From AC-32 sp963716865 (GTDB lineage Bacteria; Actinomycetota; Thermoleophilia; Gaiellales; Gaiellaceae): a stretch of 64,000 bases of DNA. Position 1 is the stretch's first letter; every line of letters starts with the position of its first letter. The notes under the pieces were generated by a model. It did no database searches and had not been told where the DNA came from. It saw only the letters and a program-made list of their open reading frames with translations. Below are positions 25,985-34,057 of the stretch, piece after piece. The stretch is from NCBI GenBank assembly GCA_963716865.1, contig CAVQUF010000004.1, positions 682,001-746,000 of the forward strand. Direction: 5' to 3'. The translations under genes were made by a program, and so were the position numbers.

Positions 25985-26692
25985 TCACCGGCCCGCCAGC
26001 ACAGCCGCTTCATCCGTTCCCACGACCCGACCGTCGCGCATCGCGATCCGCCGCGGTGCGCGGGAGGCGAGCTCCGCATCGTGGGTGGCGACGACGATCG
26101 TCGTCCCGCGACGAACGGCCAGCGTTGTCAGGAGCTCGATGATCTCGCCTCCCGTGCCCGAGTCCAGGTTCCCGGTTGGCTCGTCGGCCAGGACGACGCG
26201 CGGATCGCCGACGAGCGCCCGCGCGATCGCGACCCGCTGCTGCTCGCCGCCCGACAGCTGAGCGGGAACGTGAGACCCCCGGTCGCCGAGGCCGACCTCG
26301 TCGAGCAGCGCCGCTGCGCGCCGCCGTAAGTCCGTGTCATTCAGGTTCTTCGGGGCGAGCGCAGCCTCCACGTTCTGTAGCGACGTCAGCGTCGAGATCA
26401 GGTTGAACTGCTGGAAGACGAAGCCGAAGGCGTCCAGACGGAGCATGGCCAGCTCGCGGTCGGGCAGTTCGGCCAGATCGCGGCCCTCGAAGGCGACCGA
26501 GCCTTCGCTCGGCCGGTCGAGCGCCCCGAGCAGTTGCAGCAGCGTCGTCTTGCCGGAGCCGCTCGGCCCCTCCAGCGCGACGATCTCCCCGGCCGCGATC
26601 TCCAGGGTGATGCCGTCGAGGGCGCGGATGGTCTGGTCGCCGCGGCGGAAGAAGCGGGCGACCTCGCGGAGCTCGTAGAGCAGGTCTGTCAT
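25985..26692 (-). CDS. ABC transporter ATP-binding protein (MacB/LolD type)
   Basis: The 235-aa ATPase has Walker A GPSGSGKTT (about residues 39-47), the Q-loop in VFQQFNLI, signature LSGGEQQRVAIARAL, Walker B VVLADEPTGNLD and the switch His in ATHDAEL. GNLDSGTG is characteristic of the LolD/MacB/FtsE class that powers mechanotransmission-type exporters. Its ATG overlaps the permease stop by four bases, so the two form one operon, permease first. Confidence 0.95.
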   Translation of the reverse strand: MTDLLYELREVARFFRRGDQTIRALDGITLEIAAGEIVALEGPSGSGKTTLLQLLGALDRPSEGSVAFEGRDLAELPDRELAMLRLDAFGFVFQQFNLISTLTSLQNVEAALAPKNLNDTDLRRRAAALLDEVGLGDRGSHVPAQLSGGEQQRVAIARALVGDPRVVLADEPTGNLDSGTGGEIIELLTTLAVRRGTTIVVATHDAELASRAPRRIAMRDGRVVGTDEAAVLAGR

Positions 26693-28377
26693 TCGAACTG
26701 CCTCAGCGCGTCGGCCGGGCGAAGTCGAGCCGCGCGCAGCGCGCCGGCCGCGCCGGCAAGAGCACCGCCGAACAGCGCGAGCGCCAGGCCGGCAAGGAGA
26801 ATCGAGGGCCCGATCGGCGCCGAAAGAGACACCGATCTCGTCGCGCCGATCGAGGCGGTTCCGAGCCCGAACAGCGCGCCGCCTCCGGTGGCCGGCGAGC
26901 TGGCGGACAGGGTCGGGCCGAATCCGCTGACGATCGCAGCGAGCAGGACTCCGAGCACGATCCCGACGAGGCCACCCACGAGTCCCTGGGCCAGCGCCTC
27001 GCCGACGACCTGACGGACGACCAGTCGCTGCGTCCAGCCGAGCGCCTTCAGGGTCCCGAGCTCGCGCACGCGCTTGCCGACCGACGAGAGCGTCAGCAGG
27101 GCGGCAAGCAGGAACGCGGCGCAGGCGGCCACGATCGAGAGAGCGAGACCGAGGCCGTGCGAGAGGTTCGAGGCGTCGACCAGCGATCCGCTGATCCGGT
27201 CGGCGATCTGCTTGGCGCTCGCAACCTGCGCACCGGGCAGGGCGCGCCGCACCTCACGCTGGACGCTGCTCACGGACGATCCACTTGCCGCGCGGACCAG
27301 GACGACGTTTGCCTGCCCGCTCAGATTGGCGAGCTGCTGAAGCCGCGCCAGCGGCACGTAGACATCCGCCGACTGGCCTCCGAGCGGCGGCTGGACGAGG
27401 CCGACCACGCGGAAGGTCGTCCGGTTGAGATTCAGCGCGGAGCCGACGTTGAGCTTGTGAGTGCGCGCGTAGCTCGTCGAGATCAGCGCCTCTTGCCCTC
27501 CGGCGCGGCCGAGATAGCGGCCCTTCGTCACCTGCGCCGGGGTCACGAGCGCGATCTGTGGCTGCGTCGTGTCCACGCCGCCGATCGTGTACGGCTCGGT
27601 GGTGATGTTCGTCTGGGGCGGGTCCAGCACCTGGCGCAGGGTCTGACGCGGGGTGCGGAAGGTCGCCCGGAAGCGCTGGAAGCGCTGGGGCAGGCACTTT
27701 CGGAACGCGCCTCCGCCGAACCCGAAGCCTCCACCCTGCCCGAACGGGCCACCTCCGCCGCCGTTCCCGAAACCACCGCCGTTCCCTCCTTGGGAGCCGG
27801 AGCCGCCGTTCGATGCCCGTGCCGTGGCGAAGCACTTCTGGATCGCGGCCAGCTCGGCAGCAGACGGCGGCTTGAGGTTCCTCTGCACGTTGAACCGCTG
27901 GCCGCCGGTGCGGAACTGCGCGACGATCTTCGGGACGATCCCCTGCTGGTGCTCCGCGAGCAGGAGCAGGCCGGTCGAGGTCGCCGCGACTCCCGAGAGC
28001 GAGGCCACCTGTTGCTGCGCCTGGCCCGCTGAGAAGGTGAGCTGCGTCCCGGGCAGGAAGAAGTCGTGCACGAAGTGCTGCCCCGGCTTGCCGAGCTTGG
28101 ACAGATCGGTCAGGACCGATCGGTTCGACGCGAGGAGCTGACGGTCGGCACCGAATCCCCCGGGCCCATTCTCGGTCGCGGTCGCGCGCGTGACGGTCAG
28201 GTCGGTGCCGATGGTCGAGAGCGGATCGAGCGCCGTCTTCTGCGCCCGGTCGAGACCGCGCGTAAGGGCGCTGATCGCGATCACGAGCGAGACGCCGATC
28301 GCGAGCCCGAGCACCGTCATGATCGTCCGACCCTTGCGGCGGACGAGCTCGCTCTGCAGATAGCGGAGGTAGAACAC
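26689..28377 (-). CDS. FtsX/MacB-type ABC transporter permease with Gly-rich insert
   Basis: The 562-aa protein has one N-terminal membrane helix (RKGRTIMTVLGLAIGVSLVI), a large extracytoplasmic domain (about residues 40-410) and three C-terminal helices of the FtsX domain (LGLALSIVAACAAFLLAAL..., with VRELGTLKALGWTQ between), as in MacB. The periplasm-side domain contains a glycine-rich block (about residues 193-225) next to Cys-containing segments. The start is GTG. It probably extrudes a substrate or transmits force at the envelope; the substrate is unknown. Confidence 0.93.
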   Translation of the reverse strand: MFYLRYLQSELVRRKGRTIMTVLGLAIGVSLVIAISALTRGLDRAQKTALDPLSTIGTDLTVTRATATENGPGGFGADRQLLASNRSVLTDLSKLGKPGQHFVHDFFLPGTQLTFSAGQAQQQVASLSGVAATSTGLLLLAEHQQGIVPKIVAQFRTGGQRFNVQRNLKPPSAAELAAIQKCFATARASNGGSGSQGGNGGGFGNGGGGGPFGQGGGFGFGGGAFRKCLPQRFQRFRATFRTPRQTLRQVLDPPQTNITTEPYTIGGVDTTQPQIALVTPAQVTKGRYLGRAGGQEALISTSYARTHKLNVGSALNLNRTTFRVVGLVQPPLGGQSADVYVPLARLQQLANLSGQANVVLVRAASGSSVSSVQREVRRALPGAQVASAKQIADRISGSLVDASNLSHGLGLALSIVAACAAFLLAALLTLSSVGKRVRELGTLKALGWTQRLVVRQVVGEALAQGLVGGLVGIVLGVLLAAIVSGFGPTLSASSPATGGGALFGLGTASIGATRSVSLSAPIGPSILLAGLALALFGGALAGAAGALRAARLRPADALRQFE

Positions 28378-28441
28378 CCCACTCGAAATGGAAGCAGTAC
28401 GAGCTAAGACGCTCCTAAGAGCCGCCGCGGCCCCGGGCGAG

Positions 28442-29653
28442 CTACTTCACGAGCGAGAGCAGCTTGAACATCGGCAGGTACATCGAGATGATGATCACGC
28501 CGACCATCGCGCCGACGCCGATCATCATCAGCGGCTCGATGATCGCCGTCAGCGACGAGATCGCGGCGTCGACCTCGTCCTCGTAGAAGTCCGCGATCTT
28601 CGAGAGCATCTTCTCGAGCTCTCCCGTCTCCTCGCCGATCTTCACCATCTGGCTGACCATCGGCGGGAAGACCGGGTTCTCGATCAGAGGCTGGGCGATG
28701 GGCACGCCCTCGTGCACCTTCTGGCGAACGCCGGCAAGCGCCTCCTCGACGACCCAGTTGCCCGCGGTCTGGCCCGTGATCTCGAGCGCCTTGATGATGT
28801 CCACGCCGGCGGCGACGAGCGTCGAGAGCGTGCGCGAGAAACGCGCCATCGTCACCTTGAGCACGACGTCGCCGATCTTCATCGGGATCTTCAGCTTCGT
28901 GCGGTCCCAGAGCTGGCGGCCCGGCTCGGTCCGCTTCGCGCGGCGGACGCCCCAGATCGCGAGGCCGATCGCCGGGAAGATGATGTACCAGTGGTGGCGC
29001 AGCTGGTCGGAGGCGTTGACCACCCACTGCGTCAGCGTCGGGAGCTGCCCGTTGAGCTGGGCGAAGATCTTCACGAAGACCGGCACCAGGAACATCAGCA
29101 GGCCGATCAGGACGAGGGTGGCGAAGATCAGCACCATCGTCGGGTACATCATCGCCCCCTTCACGCGGCGCTTGATCTGCGTCTCCTTCTCGATCTGGTA
29201 CGCGACCCGGTCGAGCACCTGGTCGAGGATTCCCGCGGCCTCGCCGGCCTCGACCATCGCGACGTAGAGGCGGGTGAAGATCTTCGGGTGACGTCCGAGC
29301 GCCTGCGAGAGCAGAAGGCCTCCCTCGACGTCGGCCCGGATCTCGCGGATCACCTGCGCGAAGTACGCGTCGTCTGTCTGCTCCTCGAGGATGACGAGCG
29401 AGCTGACGACGTTCAGGCCCGCCTCGATCATGGTCGCGAACTGGCGGGAGAAGATCTGGAGCGTCTTCGGCTTGATCTTCTTGAAGACCGTGCGGACGCC
29501 CTCCTCGCCGCTCGCGGACATCTCCTCGATGCGGTCGGGGAGCAGGCCGCGGATGCGCAGCTGCTCGCGGGCAGCGCCGACGTCCGGCGCGTGAACCTCG
29601 CCGGTCAGCTCGACACCATCCACGTTGATGGCGCTGTAGGCGTACGCCGCCAT
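28442..29653 (-). CDS. pilC: Type IV pilus inner-membrane platform protein PilC
   Basis: Platform on which PilB and PilT act. The 403-aa protein starts at ATG 29653 (MAAYAYSAINVDGVELTGEV) and has the duplicated T2SSF/PilC domain: FSRQFATMIEAGLNVVSSLVIL in the first copy, RFSRTLSTLVAAGVDIIKALEIT in the second, and three membrane helices. A codon 15 positions upstream lies before the promoter -10 box and was rejected. It is divergent from a minor pilin gene; the promoters share a -35 region. Confidence 0.94.
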   Translation of the reverse strand: MAAYAYSAINVDGVELTGEVHAPDVGAAREQLRIRGLLPDRIEEMSASGEEGVRTVFKKIKPKTLQIFSRQFATMIEAGLNVVSSLVILEEQTDDAYFAQVIREIRADVEGGLLLSQALGRHPKIFTRLYVAMVEAGEAAGILDQVLDRVAYQIEKETQIKRRVKGAMMYPTMVLIFATLVLIGLLMFLVPVFVKIFAQLNGQLPTLTQWVVNASDQLRHHWYIIFPAIGLAIWGVRRAKRTEPGRQLWDRTKLKIPMKIGDVVLKVTMARFSRTLSTLVAAGVDIIKALEITGQTAGNWVVEEALAGVRQKVHEGVPIAQPLIENPVFPPMVSQMVKIGEETGELEKMLSKIADFYEDEVDAAISSLTAIIEPLMMIGVGAMVGVIIISMYLPMFKLLSLVK

Positions 29654-29663
29654 ACCCAGATGC

Positions 29664-29691
29664 GTATCGGCAGGGGGATGCGCCCCCTTGA
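29664..29691 (-). promoter_or_regulatory. Sigma-28-type promoter of pilC
   Basis: On the minus strand TCAAG (29691-29687), exactly 15 nt, and GCCGATAC (29671-29664) match the FliA/WhiG consensus (TAAA-N15-GCCGATAA). The -35 overlaps that of the divergent promoter at 29688-29715. Confidence 0.75.
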
Positions 29692-29715
29692 GTGACACGA
29701 GCGCCCTGCCGATAG
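29688..29715 (+). promoter_or_regulatory. Sigma-28-type promoter of the pilV-like gene
   Basis: TTGAG (29688-29692), 15 nt, GCCGATAG (29708-29715). The GTG start at 29723 follows after exactly 7 nt, so the transcript is probably leaderless. Confidence 0.7.
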
Positions 29716-29722
29716 GGGAAAC

Positions 29723-30265
29723 GTGCGCCTGCGGCTTCGTAGCGAAAGCGGCTTCGGCCTGATCGAGCTACTGATGGCGATCGTGCTGCTGAACATCGGC
29801 ATCCTCGCGATCGTCGCCGCGTTCAACAGCGGAATCGTGTCCCTGAACCGGGCCAGCCGGATCTCGACCGGCGCCGCGCTCGCGGACGCCCAGATGGAGC
29901 TATACCGCGCGAACACGTACGGCTCGATCGGGCTCGCCTCGTCGACGATCCCCAGCACGGCGCCGTACACGACCGACGCGGCCTATTCGGCCAGCCAGGT
30001 GACGGTGACGTGCAGCGGCTCGCCGGTTCCGAACGAGTGCAACGCGAGCCGGTCCGTCGTCGGCCCCGACCGCAAGAAGTACCGCGTCGACACGTACATC
30101 GTCCTCTCCACGGCCTCGACCACGCCGCCGACTCCGACGGGCGGCCGTCAGCTGAAGATCGTCACCGTGGTCGTCCGTGACGGGAACAACCTCAACGCGC
30201 GGCCCTACGCGCGCGAGGCCTCGACGTTCGATGCCTCGACGGGCGACATCACGTTGAGCCCGTAG
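29723..30265 (+). CDS. Minor pilin, PilV-like prepilin
   Basis: The 180-aa protein has a short basic leader ending SG and the class III prepilin cleavage site G/FGLIELLMAIVLLNIGILAIV with Glu at +5, followed by the helix that doubles as membrane anchor and assembly domain. It most resembles PilV/GspI-type minor pilins (GLIELLMAIVLLNIG). The start is GTG with no Shine-Dalgarno, 7 nt after a sigma-28-type -10 box. It is convergent with the pilMNOP block. Confidence 0.88.
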   Translation: MRLRLRSESGFGLIELLMAIVLLNIGILAIVAAFNSGIVSLNRASRISTGAALADAQMELYRANTYGSIGLASSTIPSTAPYTTDAAYSASQVTVTCSGSPVPNECNASRSVVGPDRKKYRVDTYIVLSTASTTPPTPTGGRQLKIVTVVVRDGNNLNARPYAREASTFDASTGDITLSP

Positions 30266-30283
30266 CGGGCTCGACGGCGCCGG

Positions 30284-31036
30284 CTAGCTGACCGAGACCA
30301 GCCGCAGCACGTAGCGCGTGCCGTCGGCGGTGTTCATCAGGGTCAGCGGCACGCCCTTCTTCAGCGTGACCGTCTGCTTCTTGCCCTCGAGCGAGCCGCC
30401 GGCGATCCCGATTTTCGCGGTGGTCTTCGTGAGCGAGTCGAGCACGAAGGTCGGACTCGAGGCCGGGAACGTGCCGCCCACCTTGACCTCCTCGGAATCT
30501 CCGTTCACCGAGATCACGGCCGTGGTGGCGCTGGCGGGCGCCGGTGCCGGCGTGGTCGTGGCTCCTCCACCCTGCGAGGGGCTCGGCGAGGGCGTGGTCG
30601 AGGTGCCGGTGGTCGGCTTCGTCGAGCCGGCCGAGGCGCAGGCCGCCGAGGCGTCTGACGGGCTCGAGTTGGAGGCGCAGGCCACGTTGACCTGCTGCGC
30701 GAAGGGGTCCTTGGTCCGGAACCGGCTGAACGCGAGGAGCTGGCCGGAGTTGGCCGAGGACACGGCGTTCGGGTCGCTGAGGCCACCAGCCGTGACGCCG
30801 GTGCCCGTGGGGGTGGCGTTTCCCCCGCCGAGCGAGGGCACTGCGATCGCCCCCGTGACGCCGGTGGCGACCGGCGCCGGCGCCGGCGCGGAGGACGCGT
30901 TCGCGTTGGACTGGTGCAGCATCTTCATCGTCCGCGGGACCTGGAACGCGAGCACGCCGAGCAGGAGAACGCCGCCGACCGCGGCGATGATCTTCTGGCG
31001 CTTGGCCTTGGCTTTCGGGTCGAACGACTTCGCCAT
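30284..31036 (-). CDS. PilP-like pilus assembly protein
   Basis: The 250-aa protein has a cytosolic Lys-rich start (MAKSFDPKAKAKRQK), one membrane helix (IIAAVGGVLLLGVLAFQV), a long Pro/Ala/Thr-rich linker and two short ordered parts: FSRFRTKDPFAQQV, and a C-terminal beta-rich domain (SVNGDSEEVKVGG ... YVLRLVSVS). The DPF motif after the linker and its place at the end of pilM-pilN-pilO fit PilP or a functional analogue; similarity is mainly architectural. Confidence 0.7.
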   Translation of the reverse strand: MAKSFDPKAKAKRQKIIAAVGGVLLLGVLAFQVPRTMKMLHQSNANASSAPAPAPVATGVTGAIAVPSLGGGNATPTGTGVTAGGLSDPNAVSSANSGQLLAFSRFRTKDPFAQQVNVACASNSSPSDASAACASAGSTKPTTGTSTTPSPSPSQGGGATTTPAPAPASATTAVISVNGDSEEVKVGGTFPASSPTFVLDSLTKTTAKIGIAGGSLEGKKQTVTLKKGVPLTLMNTADGTRYVLRLVSVS

Positions 31037-31039
31037 GTC

Positions 31040-31771
31040 CTAGCTCCCACCAGGTGCCGCGGACGCGCTCGCGGGCGGCGCCGTCGGCGTGGTCGTCGGA
31101 GTGGTCGTGGTGGGGGTCGTCGTCGAGCCGGTGGGGCCCGTAGCCCCGGTGGCGCCCGTCGTGCCGGTCGAGGGCGCGGGGACGGTCGGGACGCTGCCGG
31201 TCCCGAACACGAACGCGTCGATCGTCAGCTGGGCCTGGATCTGCGGGAAACCGGGCGGCGGAGGCGCCTCGGCGAACGAGATCGTGTCGATCGTGAACAG
31301 CCGCCCGGTCGCGTCGAGCGCGCCGTGGCGCACGTCCACGAGGTTGCGGAGGCGATAGAGGAAGTCGGCGAGCTCGTAGAACGTCCCCTGGAACTCGACC
31401 GTGATCGGGATCGCCACGTAGCCGCTGAGCGGGACCGCGGTCGCGGAGGGCGTGATCTGCTCGAACGTGATCCCGCTCGCCTGCGCGACCTGGTTCAGCT
31501 CGAGCAGGATCCCCGCCATGTCGGTCTGGTCGGGCATCGCCTTGGTCAGGCGGAAGACGTCGGCGATCCTGATCTGGGCGCCCGTCTTCGCCTGGAGGGT
31601 CAGCGCCCGTGCGGCGTCGATCGCGGAGTTCGTGTCGACGATCTGCTTGTCGAGGTCGGCCGCCTTCGAGCGCTGCGGGCCGATCACGAGGAAGTAGCCC
31701 GCCGCGGCGGCGAGAACGAAGCCGACCGCGATCAGCGCGATCACCACCGACTGCGGGAGCTGGCGCTTCAC
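31040..31771 (-). CDS. pilO: Type IV pilus alignment protein PilO
   Basis: The 243-aa protein starts at GTG 31771, overlapping the pilN TGA (GTGA). It has one N-terminal membrane helix (VVIALIAVGFVLAAAAGYFLVI), a coiled-coil segment and a ferredoxin-like domain with GITFEQITPSATAV and ITVEFQGTFYELADFLYRL, the hallmark of PilO. A low-complexity Thr/Pro/Gly/Ala tail (about the last 55 residues) is unusual in length. Confidence 0.88.
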   Translation of the reverse strand: MKRQLPQSVVIALIAVGFVLAAAAGYFLVIGPQRSKAADLDKQIVDTNSAIDAARALTLQAKTGAQIRIADVFRLTKAMPDQTDMAGILLELNQVAQASGITFEQITPSATAVPLSGYVAIPITVEFQGTFYELADFLYRLRNLVDVRHGALDATGRLFTIDTISFAEAPPPPGFPQIQAQLTIDAFVFGTGSVPTVPAPSTGTTGATGATGPTGSTTTPTTTTPTTTPTAPPASASAAPGGS

Positions 31772-32388
31772 GAGCCCGCCCCCGGGCTGCGGACGTCGGC
31801 GGCGATCGTGAAGTGCACGACCTGGGCGCCTCCGACCTTGGACAGCTGGCTCTGCTGGAGCTGGACGTTGGTGAGGTCCGGGATCACGGCGAGCCGGCTG
31901 AGGAGCCGGGCGACCGCGGCCTGCGAGTACGTGTAGCCGTCGAGCGTCAGCCCGGTCGCCGCGACCGCCCCGGTCGGGGCGGCGGCCGTGGCTGCGACGG
32001 ACGAGGACACCGGCGCCTTCGCCGAGACGGTCGTCAGCCAGACGTCGTCGGGGAGCACGAGCGACAGCTCGCGGAAGACGCGGTCCCAGGCGACGCGGTG
32101 GGAGAGCGCGGTGTTGAGGGCGGTGACGCGCGTGTTTCTCTCCGCAGCCAGCGCCGTCGCGGTCTGGACCTTGGACACGTCCGGAGTCGGGATGGCGGCG
32201 AGCTCGGCCTTGAGCCCGTTCAGGTCGGCCTGGCGGGACTTCACCTTGCCGCTCGCGTTGAGGAACAGGGCGGCGAGCGCGACGGTCAGCAGGAGCGCCG
32301 CGATGACCGGGACGAGGACGATCCACTGCTTCTTCTGCTTGCCGGTGCGCTTTGCGTCGTCTCGCGGGAGGAGGTTGATCGCGCGCAT
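31768..32388 (-). CDS. pilN: Type IV pilus alignment protein PilN
   Basis: The 206-aa protein begins MRAINLLPRDD, the conserved INLLP motif by which PilN docks into PilM. A membrane helix (WIVLVPVIAALLLTVALAALFL), coiled coil and a PilN domain (WDRVFRELSLVLPDDVWLTTV) follow. The start ATG at 32388 lies 3 nt from the end of the 162-bp palindrome that separates it from pilM. A longer upstream frame runs through that palindrome and was rejected. Confidence 0.92.
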   Translation of the reverse strand: MRAINLLPRDDAKRTGKQKKQWIVLVPVIAALLLTVALAALFLNASGKVKSRQADLNGLKAELAAIPTPDVSKVQTATALAAERNTRVTALNTALSHRVAWDRVFRELSLVLPDDVWLTTVSAKAPVSSSVAATAAAPTGAVAATGLTLDGYTYSQAAVARLLSRLAVIPDLTNVQLQQSQLSKVGGAQVVHFTIAADVRSPGAGS

Positions 32389-32390
32389 CA

Positions 32391-32552
32391 GTGCCCCGTC
32401 CTGTAACGCCGTCGAACCTCTGGGTCGCGAGCACCAAGCCAGAGTTCGTACTTGCCCGCGGCAAGGCTGGACTGCCTTGCCAAGGGCAAGGGTGGGCTCT
32501 GGCGCCGGGTGATCGCGGGCCAGAAGCCGATATGTGTCGCTGGACGGGGCAC
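32391..32552. repeat. 162-bp imperfect palindrome between pilM and pilN
   Basis: Perfect 11-bp ends GTGCCCCGTCC (32391-32401) and GGACGGGGCAC (32542-32552) enclose arms that stay alignable inward through CTCTGG/TTCTGG, CGCGA-CACC, CCAGAG, CTTGCCC and GGCAAGGC to a 6-nt apex. It runs from the pilM stop codon to just before the pilN ATG. In mRNA it could form one long bulged hairpin. It may be a MITE-like insertion or a cis-acting RNA; it is not similar to the rplW-rplB palindrome in sequence, only in design and length. Confidence 0.75.
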
Positions 32553-34055
32553 CTAGTCCTCGATCGCCAGGCCGATTGCGACCGCCAGCGAGCCGAGCTG
32601 CTCGGTCTCGCGCACCTTGCGGCCCAGCTGCACCCGCCCGAGCGGATCGCCGACCGTCACGCGGACCCCGATCAGCTTCTGGAGCTCCTCGGCGAGGCCG
32701 GCGAGGTGCGCCGTGCCGCCCGTGATCACAATCTCTCCGATGCCCAGGGATCCGGGCTGGTTCTGGTAGAACTGGAGCGAGGAGACGAGCTCCCGCGCGA
32801 AGGTCTGCAGCTGGCGGCTCACGGCCTCGCGTGCCGCCTGCGCCTGCTCGGCGGTCAGGCCCTCGGGGACGTTGTCGGTGACGAGCGACAGCTCGCGCTT
32901 GAAAGGCTCCGCCTCGGAGGGCGCGGTGTCGATCTCCCGCGCGATCGCGACGTCCAGGGTGCCGCCGCCCCAGTCGAGCACGCGCGTGAACTCGCACACG
33001 CGGCCGTCGGAGACGGCAAACGTCGAGCGGTCGCGGCCGATCGCGACGACGACGATGGCGGCGTCCGCCGGCCCGTCGTCTCCTGAGCGCGGCTCCGCGA
33101 GCGCACGCAGGAGCGCGAATGCCTCGAGGTCGATCCCCACGAGCCGGATGCCGGCCTTCTTGCAGGCCGTGACGTAGCGGTCGATCAGCTCGCGGTAGGC
33201 GACCACGAGCAGGACGCGGACGATCCTGGTGCCGTCGGCGTCCACGCGCTCGCCCAGCACGTGGTAGTCGAGCACGGCCTCCTCGATCGGGATCGGGAGG
33301 ACCTCCTGGGCGCGGAACCGGATCGCGTTCTCGAGCTGGCGCGGGTCCTCGATCCCGGCGACCTCGAAGATCCTGACGCCGATGCGGTTGTTGGCGATGC
33401 CGAGTCGCACGCCCTGGCGGGGCAGATTGTGCTTCTTGAAGAAGGCCCGGAGCGCGTCCGCGAGCAGATCCGGCTCGCGCAGCTCTCCGCCGACCACGAG
33501 CTGTTGGCCGATGTCCTCCCGCGCGACCTGGACGAGCTCGGGGACGCCGTTGTTGACGACCCGAGCGGCCGCGATCTGCGAGCCGCCGATCTTCAGGCCG
33601 ACGAGGCGCTTGACGCGCTTGTGCCCGGAGGACGCGCCGCGGGAGCGGCGCTTCCGGCCGCTCCTGGACGCCTTCTCGTCGGGCCCTTCGTCCTCCTCGA
33701 GCAGCGGCTGCTTGTTCGGCTTGCGCTTGAACGAGAACTCCTTCTTCAGGAGCGAGGTCTTCGCGGGCTTCGGGGCGTGCACGACCTGCGTGGCCGGCTG
33801 CGGGGCAGCCTCGGGGGTCGGAGCCTCTGGGGCCGGAACCTCGGAGGTCGGCGCCTCGGAGGTCGGAGCCTCGGAGATCGGCGCCTCGGAGGTCGGAGCC
33901 TCGGAAGCGGCGGCCGGCCCGGCCTCGGTGGCCGGCGTCGCCGCCGGCTGCTCATCCGCCGCAGGCTCGGGCTGGGGATCCGGCTCCGGAGCGGGATCCG
34001 CGTCCTTCTTGCCGCGCAGGTTGGAGAGCTTGATCTCCTTGTTCCAGTCGACCAC
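32553..34055 (-). CDS. pilM: Type IV pilus actin-like ATPase PilM with long Pro/Glu-rich N-terminal linker
   Basis: PilM is the cytoplasmic ring protein linking PilN to the motor ATPases. The actin-like part starts at about residue 148 (VGLKIGGSQIAAARV) and shows the RVVNNGVPELVQVAREDI region, FRAQEVLPIPIEEAVLDYHVLG, and VITGGTAHLAGLAEELQ near the end. The first about 145 residues are unusual for PilM: a disordered region with a five-residue repeat of the type SEAPT/PEAPT (encoded at about 33790-33910) and a Lys/Arg-rich segment. The GTG at 34055 lies 2 nt after the pilT stop. Confidence 0.92.
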   Translation of the reverse strand: MVDWNKEIKLSNLRGKKDADPAPEPDPQPEPAADEQPAATPATEAGPAAASEAPTSEAPISEAPTSEAPTSEVPAPEAPTPEAAPQPATQVVHAPKPAKTSLLKKEFSFKRKPNKQPLLEEDEGPDEKASRSGRKRRSRGASSGHKRVKRLVGLKIGGSQIAAARVVNNGVPELVQVAREDIGQQLVVGGELREPDLLADALRAFFKKHNLPRQGVRLGIANNRIGVRIFEVAGIEDPRQLENAIRFRAQEVLPIPIEEAVLDYHVLGERVDADGTRIVRVLLVVAYRELIDRYVTACKKAGIRLVGIDLEAFALLRALAEPRSGDDGPADAAIVVVAIGRDRSTFAVSDGRVCEFTRVLDWGGGTLDVAIAREIDTAPSEAEPFKRELSLVTDNVPEGLTAEQAQAAREAVSRQLQTFARELVSSLQFYQNQPGSLGIGEIVITGGTAHLAGLAEELQKLIGVRVTVGDPLGRVQLGRKVRETEQLGSLAVAIGLAIED

Positions 34056-34057
34056 GG

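Noticed and set aside
32391..32552. Cyclic-di-GMP riboswitch upstream of pilN
   Set aside because: The region is structured, but it lacks the GEMM-I core (CAGGGCAAACC-type and GACGCAAAGCC-type segments). It is better described as one long imperfect palindrome.
33780..33960. CRISPR-like array in pilM
   Set aside because: The 15-bp periodicity is a coding tandem repeat for a Pro/Glu linker with no spacers.
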